Assembly (NCBI GenBank): GCA_037176905.1
Contig: JBBBWG010005980.1
Coordinates: 1-27,258 of the forward strand
Direction: 5' to 3'
Length of the DNA: 27,258 nt
Source: Azolla pinnata
Lineage: Eukaryota > Streptophyta > Polypodiopsida > Salviniales > Salviniaceae
The notes under the pieces were generated by a model. It made no database searches. It was not told where the DNA came from and saw only the letters and a list, made by a program, of their open reading frames with translations. Positions 1-11,785 of this stretch are shown here, in pieces (within the stretch, counting starts at the first letter, position 1; every line of letters begins with the position of its first letter). Position numbers and translations under genes: made by a program.

Positions 1-519
1 GTGTGATTAGAGTGGCAAGTTGATTTGCAAATGCAACAAAATGATATTCCTTATTAGTGAGCCATAAAACACACACATACACACAGACACGAATGCGCCT
101 TCATTCAGCAAGAGCATACATGAATCAGAAACATATTTTGTGTTTTCTCAGTTGCACACATATTGGGTAGATTTTCGGAAAGGAATACATATTTGCTGGC
201 TTTGCTGATTGCAACATCTTGCAATGTCATGGCTCAATGGCCAATACGATTGATTACGCTTCCCATTTAGACGCAATTAGGGGGATTTTGACAGGAAAGG
301 CTTTGAAGAAGTTTTGTTCCAACTTGAACGCCGCAGTCCATCGATTCTCGAATCGACTTCACTTGCTTGCGGTCGGTTCCTCGAATCGATGGGGCAGACG
401 TCGAGGATCGAATTTTAATGTCGGGAGTGTTGAGAGATGCTGCGAGCCAGAATCTGGGAGCTTTCCATCGCTTGCGTGAAACAGAATCCAGGAGCTTCCC
501 ATCCCTTCCACAAAACCGA

Positions 520-835
520 ACTCCAAGGGCTTGCATCCCTTAGCATGAAACGGAATCGAGGAGCTTCCCAATCCTTTCCATGAAACATAATCTAAGGAGC
601 TTCCCAATCCCTTCCCAGGGAACAGAATCTGAGGAGCTTCCCAATCCCTTCCCATGGAACAGAACTTGAGGAGCTTCCCAATCCCTTCCCATGGAACAGA
701 ATCGACGAGCTTTCCCACAGAAACAGAATCTGAGGAGCTTCCAGCCCCCATCCAGCGAAATGGAATCCGGGAGCCATTCCCGTCCCTTCCAAATGAGACG
801 GAATCCACGACCCTTTTCCAAATCCCTTCCACTTG
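520..835. repeat. Minisatellite with ~37-bp period
   Basis: A unit with the core GGAGCTTCCCAATCCCTTCC followed by a GAAACAGAATC-like tail recurs in tandem. The GGAGC (or CGAGC) core starts at about 560, 596, 633, 670, 706 and 734, which gives spacings of 36, 37, 37, 36 and 28 bp. Diverged copies extend on both sides. Central copies are nearly identical and outer copies are decayed, as expected of an array growing by unequal exchange or slippage. Confidence 0.85.
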
Positions 836-970
836 AACACGAACGAGTTCGGCATAATCTCTTCTAAGATCAAGGTCGAGCCGGCATCGGACGCGAACAG
901 AACAGAACAGAACAGAAACACATCAATTAGCTAGGATCGAGACAGACATATACAACATAGATATATGTAT

Positions 971-993
971 ACACACACACACACACACACACA
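971..993. repeat. (AC)n microsatellite
   Basis: Uninterrupted AC dinucleotides, about 11 units, just downstream of a short ATATATGTAT stretch. Confidence 0.95.
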
Positions 994-1058
994 TAGAAGC
1001 TATTATGATCTTTGCAAATTGCTTTGCAAATTTTTTTGCATGCTCCTCCTCCTTTCAC

Positions 1059-1098
1059 CATCATCATGATCATGATCATCACCATCATCATCATCATG
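1059..1098. repeat. (ATC/ATG)n microsatellite
   Basis: Imperfect trinucleotide repeat of ATC with GATC interruptions. Confidence 0.85.
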
Positions 1099-1200
1099 CA
1101 TTTTCCAAATGCTTTTGCGGTTTCTTACTAAATTTATACGCACCCGCGATGACATTATTTATTTATACATGACAAAACCCAAATGCGGAGAGTGTTCATT

Positions 1201-1225
1201 CTTCCTTCCTTCCTTCCTTCCTTCC
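1201..1225. repeat. (TTCC)n microsatellite
   Basis: About six tandem TTCC units. Confidence 0.9.
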
Positions 1226-1338
1226 CATCATCATGGATTTTGGGCGTACGTCCTGAGCTCAAATCTTGGCAAAAGCCCCCGAAGTCGCAGCGCTAGGGCA
1301 GCGCGCGCCTCATCCTCGCACAGAACGCAGGCTGCCGA

Positions 1339-1511
1339 GCAGCAGCCGCAGCAGCAGCAGCAGCGGCAGCAGCAGCCGAAGCAGCAGCGGAAGGAGGAGG
1401 AGGAGAAGGAGAAGGAGGAGGAGAAGGAGGAGGAGGAGGAGGCGGAGGAGGAGGAGGAGAAGGAGAGGAGGAGGAGGAGGAGGAGGAGAAGAAGGAGCAG
1501 AAGCAGAAGAC
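1339..1511. repeat. Compound (CAG)n then (GGA/GAA)n tract in the probable PABP leader region
   Basis: CAG-rich repeats at about 1339-1388 run directly into about 120 bp of almost pure purine made of GGA and GAA units. The frames through it (poly-Gln, poly-Glu, poly-Arg) have no domain and are repeat translations. Long homopurine tracts are common in plant promoters and 5' leaders, and the tract lies just upstream of two telo-boxes. Confidence 0.85.
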
Positions 1512-1518
1512 GGAGACC

Positions 1519-1526
1519 TAGGGTTT
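1519..1526. promoter_or_regulatory. Telo-box motif
   Basis: TAGGGTTT (AAACCCTA on the other strand), the plant telo-box often found near the transcription start of translation-apparatus genes. Its place upstream of a poly(A)-binding protein gene fits that pattern. Function is inferred. Confidence 0.5.
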
Positions 1527-1582
1527 CCCCACCCCCCGGGTCTTCCTCTTCTCTCCCTCTTTTACCTTCCCTTCAATTTTTT

Positions 1583-1590
1583 TAGGGTTT
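1583..1590. promoter_or_regulatory. Second telo-box motif
   Basis: A second TAGGGTTT, 64 bp downstream of the first and in the same orientation, after a CT-rich stretch. Paired telo-boxes with a pyrimidine tract resemble the leaders of plant ribosomal-protein and elongation-factor genes. The link to PABP is inferred. Confidence 0.5.
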
Positions 1591-1677
1591 CTGGAGTCTT
1601 TTTCCTCCTTCTGGAACCGGCTCATAACGGCGCCACCACTCCAACAACTGCAGGTGCCCCTCCCAGCTCTCGTCTTC

Positions 1678-1726
1678 TGCCTTGCTTGCTTGCTTGCCTG
1701 CTTGTTTTGTTTGCTTGCTTGCTTGC
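1678..1726. repeat. (TTGC/GCTT)n microsatellite
   Basis: Tandem TTGC units with CCTG and TTTG interruptions. Confidence 0.85.
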
Positions 1727-1801
1727 GTGCGGTGCGTGCGCGCGTGTTGTGAGAAGTAGACCGAGTAGAGTGAGGGTTCTGCATTTCCCTTCCCGTTCCG
1801 A

Positions 1802-1935
1802 GTGATGCTATGCATGCTTCTCCTGGAGTTGCTCCGTCGTCGGAAACACGGCCTCGGCAATCATCATTCGTGATGCTATGCATGCTTCTCCTGGGGTGCT
1901 CCGTCATCGGAAAACGGCCTCAGCAATCATCATTA
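1802..1935. repeat. 68-bp direct tandem duplication
   Basis: GTGATGCTATGCATGCTTCT starts at 1802 and again at 1870. The two ~67-bp copies, each ending in CAATCATCATT, differ by a few substitutions and small indels. It lies in the probable PABP 5'-UTR intron. Confidence 0.9.
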
Positions 1936-2693
1936 GATAGCCCCCCCCCCAGAGGATGAATGCCTGCTATAAGACCCAAACAAAAAAGAATCGACTTTCT
2001 TTTTGAAAGGCTGCTTGAGAAAATATGTGATAGTGTCACAAATTGCAGGCAGAGAGCGCGAGAGATGGGAGCCCTGGAACACGTAATGGTGTGAGGGGGA
2101 CGTTGCTTACAGTATATCTGTGCTCTCGTTGTAAAAATTAATAGTAACTTTATAGATGATTGTATGTTCCATGGATCAGTTATTAATGCTTAAATCTCTC
2201 AAGTTTGGGATCTACATTGCAGTTCAATGCATGTTTTGTTTAGGATTTTGTCATGGACATTGATTATCGGTCAGGTAAATCGGTTATGCCTCATGATGCC
2301 CTTTCATTCAGGGATTTTGCCACCTCGAAAAGATTGTAAAGTCATAGGTTCGAAGAAAGCGATGCTATGGAGACATCACCGTCTTCTTAGGGATAGACAC
2401 TTGCCTTTGAGGTGTAGTAAAAAGCCATTCTTTGTATATATGTAGGGGACATCAACATGGTTCTCAAAAAGACAATTTTTGAAGACCTGACTAGTCAGTT
2501 GCATTTTTGGGTATGATATCTCTATATGGCTTCAATGTTAATGCTTTTTAACATTTGGAAGGGAGTTGAAAGTAACATTATCGTTATAATTACTCTCCCC
2601 CACTTGATCAGAGTGATGTTAATTATGCACACAAGGTTTCTCCAATTGGATGATGATGGAAAAATATATATTGATTTTGTTGTAGGGTGCTAA

Positions 2694-5862
<3,169 letters not shown>

Positions 5863-5961
5863 GACATTCTTTTGTGCCTGGCCAAATAGTGATCATTTGT
5901 TGACTTTTTCCTCTTTATTGTTTTCTTGTAGCTACCGTTTATGGCTTCATGGAGTAATGAG

Positions 5962-5963
<2 letters not shown>

Positions 5964-6019
<56 letters not shown>
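5964..6019. repeat. (GA)28 microsatellite in the PABP 3' UTR
   Basis: A perfect GA run of about 28 units beginning roughly 100 bp after the PABP stop codon, so probably transcribed. Confidence 0.95.
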
Positions 6020-6021
<2 letters not shown>

Positions 6022-6928
6022 CGAGGCTCTTAGTAAAAGGTTTTTTAGTCCTCACTGGTGACCAAATCTCTATTTGTGATCTGGATTTTATCAGTTGTGT
6101 AGGATGTTTGTTTTTGTATTCATTCTTTGCAGATTTCAATGGTTTCTGTTTGTAAACCATGATGTGTTCCTGTGGTGGGTACAAAATGTATTTAACTTCC
6201 ATGGATGGAATGTCATAAGTCAGTTTTTTTGGGTCATTTTCATTTCTGGTTACTGGCCATCTATATCAAGTTTGACTTTGTAATGATGCCTTAGTAGTGT
6301 GCTTGTGGCTACGCATGAATTATATTTGTATTTTGACGCATAATTCAGAGCTTTCCGAGCTTGCTACAAGTCTCTGGGCATTGGGAAGTGCAGTCTCAAA
6401 TCTCCTCACCGTTCTTTTGACGCAGTAAAAAACTTTGGATGTTTTATTAAAGGATCATCAAAATGTCCAAGTCATTGAGGCAAACAAGTACTAGATGTGA
6501 TGGAAAGAAGCCAAAATATGACTTGCAAAAACTTGCCATTTATATAGAACTTAATACGAGAGCGGGCGGCTTTGCTCATTGTAAGGATTTTATTAGCATT
6601 TTCCTTGTTCAAATCATGCACACACTCGGGACCGATCTCGTGTCGCATTTTCTTGAGAGTGAATGTGAAGAAACCAAGTCACATAGCAGCTAAATGTTAG
6701 ATATTCCCTGCTCAGGGAAGTAAATGTTCAGTTTTGCAGCTAGTTGGTGACTCGGGAAGACCACATTTTCACCCATGTTACTTGTGACAAGAGCCCTCAT
6801 TTCTATCGGCATTCCGTGAAGCCCAAGTGTTGAAAATCCAATCTAATTTGTTATCTGGCATCCAAACCTCAAACACAAAATTCTGGTTTCTGAATGACGT
6901 GGTAGAAGCTTTGGCTTAAGCCGATTTG

Positions 6929-7003
6929 CTCTGTGTGTGGCTGAGCCCCTTTCCATCAGAAGAGAGTTTCCTCTTCTCTGATGAAAGACCTTCTCACACA
7001 CTC
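6929..7003. repeat. Imperfect inverted repeat (hairpin)
   Basis: A left arm with GTGTGTG, CTTTCCATCAGA and AGAG pairs with a right arm with CTCTT, TCTGATGAAAG and CACACAC, around a loop of only a few bases. The arms are about 35 nt with small bulges. No mobile-element termini or target duplication were recognised. It could be a small folded RNA, a decayed MITE core or chance. Confidence 0.5.
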
Positions 7004-7135
7004 TGTTTCGTCGGGTACGTACACTTTTTCCTTCCTTCCGTATCTGATCTGAATCTCTCTCTTGATGAATCTAATCTATTTGGTGCTTGTAAGGTTATGT
7101 GATGATGGTATGATCATCATGCTATGCAGTATAGT

Positions 7136-7161
7136 CTTTCTTTCTTTCTTTCTTTTTTTTT
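7136..7161. repeat. (TTTC)n microsatellite
   Basis: Short TTTC repeat merging into a T run. Confidence 0.85.
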
Positions 7162-7721
7162 ACATGAATTTCTAAGGGATAAGGGTGCGTGCTCTTCTGC
7201 AGCTGGACATCAGCTATAGAAACATCAGCCGGATCAAAACCGCTAGGCATATCAGCTGCTTATAATTAGAACATCGTTATGATGCCAAAGTGTGTAGCGC
7301 CCAATACCAATGTTAGCAGCTAAAGAAAATATCTGATGCATTAATCTAGCAGATATATCAAAGGCTTCCAAATATCTAATGCTGAAGTTTGTGGCACTCA
7401 ATACCAATGTGAGCATATTCCATCAACTTGTCTTCTTACACAGATTTATTACTGTATGCGAAGTTGGGGTGTGCTCTGATCATAGTGTATTGGCTTAAAA
7501 AATATATCTTGGCCAATTGTTTAGATTTTGTCAGAAAAAGTATGCTCGTTGTAATTAAACTTCAAAAAATCCATGGCAAGGTAAGACTTTTGGCAAAGCT
7601 TTTGGCTTAAATGCACATGAGATGTATACGATGGGCTTTAATTGGAAAATTTCTGGAGGAAATATCCTCAATCCCTCGAAGCTGCCAAGGTTGAGCAAGA
7701 AGATTTGAAGACACTCACCCT

Positions 7722-9770
7722 ATGGTGGTGCTTCAAGAATCTGGATCGTCATTAACATGCCTCCAACCAGATGTTCCTTCCATCGAAAGTATCATATTTA
7801 CTCTCCGCAAGGTCCGAGAGAAGAGAAGCAGGGAAGGTGTCCAGAAGATGCATGTCCATATAAGCAGCTATGGTTTGGATTCTCATCTCGCCCTCAGAAA
7901 TTACATCCTCTCATTATATGTAGAATGCGGACATGTCTCTGATGCGGAGCAGATATTTCGATCTTCAGTTGATCATAACGAATACTCGTGGACATCCCTC
8001 ATTCAGGGGTATGTCGAAGACAGTAAGATCAAAGAGGCCTTTGAAATGTTTGGGGCTATGAAAGAAGAAGGTTTCTCCCCAAGCACATACACCTTTGTGT
8101 CATTGCTAAAAGCTTGTGGAAAGATGGATTGGGTTGAGAGGGGGAAAGAATTACATCAGGAGATTGCTCAAGAGGAGTGTGACCAGGATCTTTTTGTTGG
8201 GAACAGTTTGGTCCACATGTATTTTAACTTTGGTATGCTTGAAGAGGCACGGGATGTTCTCAATTGTCTTCCAGAGCGAGATATAGTTTCTTGGACTGCA
8301 TTGATTACAGGATATGTGGAACAAGCTCGGTGCAGTGAGGCCCTCCTTTGTTTAAAACAAATGGAACTTGAGGGTATGTCTCCTGATCCTGTGACATATG
8401 TCTCTTGCTTGAAAGCTTGTGGAATCCTTGGAGATGTAGAGAAAGGCTTGGAAATACATAAACACATCATTCTGATGGGTTTTGAGGAAAATCTCATCCT
8501 TAACAATACAATAATAGACATGTATGGAAAATGTGGCCTTCTTACTGATGCAAAAAAGGTATTTGACAGGGTAAAAAAGAAAGATATCATAACTTGGAAT
8601 GCATTAGCTGCAGGATATGCAGAACATGGTTTTGGTGAAGAAGTATTAGACCTATTGAAAATGATGGCTTTGGAGAAAGTACACCCAGATGGAATCACGT
8701 TTATGTGCGGCTTAAAAGGTTGCAGTAGTATGGGAGATTCCAAGAGAGGACAGGAGTTGTATGCCGAGGTTGTTAAAGAAGGTTTTGAAAATGATCCGTT
8801 TATCGGTAGTGTCTTAATTGACTTTTATGCCAAGCTTGGAGCACTGGCAGAGGCCCGTGAGATGTTCAATGAAATGCCTGTCCGAGATGTTGTAACATGG
8901 ACTGCATTGACAACTGGATATGCAAGCCAAGGGCTTGATGAAGAGGTGCTAGCTTGTTTTTGTCAAATGCAACAGGAAAGATTGCCTTTGGATAGCATTT
9001 TGATAAACACAGTCATGTTTAGCTATGCTGACCAAGGGGAAATTGAGAAAACTCGCAAACTATATTTCCTTATGCAAGAACAAGGTTCACTGCTGAATAC
9101 AAGCGCCTTCGTGGGAATCCTCGTAGCATGTGGCAACTCAGAGGCCCTTGAAATCGGAAAAAGAGTTCATGCTCAAAGCCATAATATGGGCCTATCTGAA
9201 CAGATTTTGGCGACGGCTATCCTTGACATGTATTGTAAGTGTGGGAGTATGAGTTATGCTCATCAGTTTTTTAATCTACTTCCAACAAGAAGTTCTCCAA
9301 TCTGGAATACATTGCTGACAGGATATGCTCACCATGGTATGGCTGACGTTGTCTTCCAACTGGTTGATCAAATGAATGCCGAAGGTGTGATGCTTGACAA
9401 TGTAACATTTCTTACTATTATCTCTGTTTGTAATCATTTGGGGCTAGTTGATAAAGGTCTCGAGTACTTTGAAGGGATGCAGAAGCATAACGTCTTTCCA
9501 GTAATGAAGCACTACAGTTGTGTGGTCGATCTGCTATGCCGTGTGGGAAGGCTAGAAGAGGCTGTGAGCATGGTGGAAAAAATGCCCATCCAACCGAATC
9601 TTGCAGTTTTGCATATTTTATTGAGTGCATGTCACAAATGGGGCAATGTAGAAATTGGAAAGCACGTGTTCAATCATGCAAGGCGCTTGGATAAGAATCA
9701 TGGTGCAGTATACATTTTGATGTCCAATATTTACGCAGATTCTAACATTTGGGAATGTATTCTAGACTAA
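7722..9770 (+). CDS. PLS-class pentatricopeptide repeat protein with truncated E region
   Basis: A single uninterrupted frame of 682 codons. Helical-hairpin repeats of about 31-36 residues fill residues ~55-680, with PLS-class signatures such as SWTALITGY, TWNALAAGY, DMYGKCG, DMYCKCG, LLKACG and LSACHKWGN. Such proteins bind organellar RNA base by base for C-to-U editing, splicing or stabilisation. After the last repeats, MPIQPN...LSACHKWGNVEIGK...YILMSNIYA matches the start of an E1 motif, but the frame ends a few residues later, with no E2 and no DYW deaminase domain. If active in editing, it would need a DYW partner supplied in trans. No clear transit peptide is visible from this ATG, so the start may be further upstream or in a separate exon. 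The intronless form and repeat wording resemble fern PPR families (inference). Confidence 0.92.
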   Translation: MVVLQESGSSLTCLQPDVPSIESIIFTLRKVREKRSREGVQKMHVHISSYGLDSHLALRNYILSLYVECGHVSDAEQIFRSSVDHNEYSWTSLIQGYVEDSKIKEAFEMFGAMKEEGFSPSTYTFVSLLKACGKMDWVERGKELHQEIAQEECDQDLFVGNSLVHMYFNFGMLEEARDVLNCLPERDIVSWTALITGYVEQARCSEALLCLKQMELEGMSPDPVTYVSCLKACGILGDVEKGLEIHKHIILMGFEENLILNNTIIDMYGKCGLLTDAKKVFDRVKKKDIITWNALAAGYAEHGFGEEVLDLLKMMALEKVHPDGITFMCGLKGCSSMGDSKRGQELYAEVVKEGFENDPFIGSVLIDFYAKLGALAEAREMFNEMPVRDVVTWTALTTGYASQGLDEEVLACFCQMQQERLPLDSILINTVMFSYADQGEIEKTRKLYFLMQEQGSLLNTSAFVGILVACGNSEALEIGKRVHAQSHNMGLSEQILATAILDMYCKCGSMSYAHQFFNLLPTRSSPIWNTLLTGYAHHGMADVVFQLVDQMNAEGVMLDNVTFLTIISVCNHLGLVDKGLEYFEGMQKHNVFPVMKHYSCVVDLLCRVGRLEEAVSMVEKMPIQPNLAVLHILLSACHKWGNVEIGKHVFNHARRLDKNHGAVYILMSNIYADSNIWECILD

Positions 9771-11785
9771 GGTAACAAGTGTATCCATGTATAAGATGAA
9801 GATCCAACTTGATGAATGCAGATAATGTTTCGATTGTAGTTGACCCACATGCCATGCCATATTGCTGATCAAAATAAATCTGGAGCATAAAGGTCGACCA
9901 CATTCTCTTTGTTTCACTAGCTACAAAGCCAACTCTCAGTAAACTGCTTAAGGCATTGTGCAATGTGAAAGAGCTGCAGAATGGTTTTCAACCAACATGA
10001 ATATGCACATGCAAAATCTTGGATTGGTGAGAACACCATAGCATTAGAGCTATGATAAACAGTTGACATTAAGGACTTCGATTGATTAAATTTACACAAG
10101 ATTATTTCATTTTTCGTATACATGGTCTGATTTGGGGGATGGTGGAGGGGGAGGTGGAAGAACTGGCCTCTTGGAATTGCAAAACGGGTATATATTGTAT
10201 TAATCCGTGCTCATTATAAGCTACATCAATGCATTGTAATCTGGAATTCAGCTTTTTTATGTACGCTGTTGAGCTTCTAGGAGCTCCTCAAACCAACTTA
10301 ATCTTTGGATGCTGATCAACATTTTGGCACATCCTTCCATCTCATGCCACTGAATAGAACCACGGCATAGCTGCCAAACCTGAAGTTTGGCCAAGAATGG
10401 AGACTGGATGCCCTTTGTCACAAGGCTCGTCGCTGGAACCGTCACTTTGGCTTCTAGCTGCAATGCCTTATGGATTGTGCTTAGGATTATAAAGGGCTCA
10501 TCTGCCATTTTGGACAAGATGATTTTAAGAGTTTCAAATGATGGCATGCTAATTGTTAGGGTTTTTGATGAGTGCGTAAGTATCACAACACATTCAGATT
10601 TTCTATCAGGGAAAGGACGCAAAGCGTCTACTTACAGCAAAATATATAGAGATTGTAAAGAAATTTAAGTAGTGTATGTATAAAGGTTTTTAGACTTCCA
10701 TATTGTAAAGTGGAAGTTGACATTTCAATTAAGTTGGGTATGATTAACAAACGAATTACTTTTAAGTTCATGAATGATGCTCTTGATTGACATCCAAAAG
10801 GTTTGAGATTTTATATTGCTGGGTCTTTTTTGGGTCATGGGCCCAGTTTAAGATCATGAATCTCGGATTACTGATGCCTGACTTGTTCTAGTTATGTTTT
10901 GATCACGACTAACTTGAATTTCAGAGTTCCATTGGGAAAGGCAGCTCCAATCCCCAAACCTAGGAGATTCGTTAGCATTCAATGATGCTAATTTCACATC
11001 TAACATAGAAGCTAAAAAATGGATACATATCAAGATCAAGTATCAACCAATGTAGTTACAGTGGTGATCCATGAGGGTGAATGAAATTCCACAATTGCCT
11101 ACATTGGCCTATGATTTGATTGTACACGCATCATCAGTGTGATGGATGCTACCACTACAAGAGGCGCATCCAAAGCTCAAAACCCAACTTCCAGCACACT
11201 TGCGCTGTGCTGATACGCACTATTTTACTGAAACTGCCACAAACCCAAAAAAAAAAACAAGGATGAAACACTTGTTTGCCCTTTCGATGGTATCTTCTAC
11301 AATCCTACGAACTCAGCAACAAACCTTCTTGACTGGCCAGCTTTTGACTTAGGCTACATACTGATGCACATGACCAAGTGCTAGGGATCATTGGTTATGC
11401 ATATTGAGTAGCGAACAAGAGTTAGCACCACATCTTGACATGTTAACAAAACACAAACTCTGCATATTCATCCATTTTTGCGAACCTTCACTGAAGCCAA
11501 AAATCGAAAACACACACACATTAATTTTATGGTAGCAAACACATACCATTATGGATACAATTAGGTGAATGAATGAACATTCCAAACATGCATATACATA
11601 TAAACATCATACAGATGTACTCGTATGGAGAGGCATCTTGGTTCTCTACTATAGATTCACAGTGATCTGTCCAAACTTTTGGCTTTGGACATCTGAAACT
11701 TCGACAGATAAGACTTCGACAGATAGCCTTCTTCTTCACTTCATCATTGGTACTACATAAAATGATTATTCAGTGCCCAGGATTA
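9771..11785. other. Intergenic region between the convergent PPR and RINGv genes
   Basis: Contains the 3' flanks of the rightward PPR gene and the leftward RINGv gene. No RNA gene or mobile element was recognised. The only open frame of note is on the minus strand at 10257-10622, listed separately. The rest is AT-rich, with a short CA tract near 11511. Confidence 0.5.
10257..10622 (-). CDS. Unrecognised open frame, possibly a gene fragment
   Basis: 121 codons on the minus strand. The C-terminal third (LQVWQLCRGSIQWHEM and onward) has a complex, protein-like composition, vaguely like the kelch repeats of plant F-box proteins, but no F-box or full kelch repeat can be identified. There are no obvious flanking splice sites. 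It could be a real small gene, the last exon or fragment of a decayed gene, or chance. I do not assign a function. Confidence 0.2.
   Translation of the reverse strand: MRPFPDRKSECVVILTHSSKTLTISMPSFETLKIILSKMADEPFIILSTIHKALQLEAKVTVPATSLVTKGIQSPFLAKLQVWQLCRGSIQWHEMEGCAKMLISIQRLSWFEELLEAQQRT

Larger units (their letters stand above)
1..1264. other. Gene-free, repeat-rich stretch upstream of PABP
   Basis: I see no convincing gene here. The open frames on both strands around 219-921 translate the minisatellite and share no recognisable domain. The stretch holds a 37-bp minisatellite, a CA tract, ATC repeats and a TTCC tract, listed separately. It probably includes the distal promoter of the downstream poly(A)-binding protein gene, but no TATA box or start site can be assigned with confidence. 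Confidence 0.6.
1654..2685 (+). other. Possible 5'-UTR intron of PABP
   Basis: A donor-like CAG|GTGCCC lies at 1651-1659 and a T-rich acceptor ending TTGTTGTAG at 2685, 38 bp before the PABP start codon. The interval has no credible ORF and contains a 68-bp tandem duplication. The acceptor looks good; the donor is a guess among several GT sites. Confidence 0.35.
5863..7721. other. PABP 3' UTR and PABP-PPR intergenic region
   Basis: The first few hundred bases are probably PABP 3' UTR. They include a long GA tract about 100 bp after the stop and a good but unpaired acceptor-like TTTTCTTGTAG near 5931. No canonical AATAAA follows closely. An open frame at 6463-6693 (76 codons) has no recognisable domain and is not called. 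Further on are a TTTC tract and an imperfect hairpin near 6929-7003, listed separately. Confidence 0.55.

Noticed and set aside
359..921. Minus-strand frames of 93-157 codons with repeated GKLL and DSVS phrases
   Set aside because: They are the 37-bp minisatellite read in different frames, which is why similar phrases occur in three frames at once.
1109..1805. 158- and 179-codon plus-strand frames with poly-Gln, poly-Glu and poly-Arg
   Set aside because: The composition comes wholly from CAG and GGA repeats in the probable PABP leader. No conserved segment flanks them.
6929..7003. C/D-box snoRNA reading of TCTGATGAAAG with CTGA
   Set aside because: The C box lacks the purine first base, and the CTGA lies on the wrong side for a D box at usual spacing.
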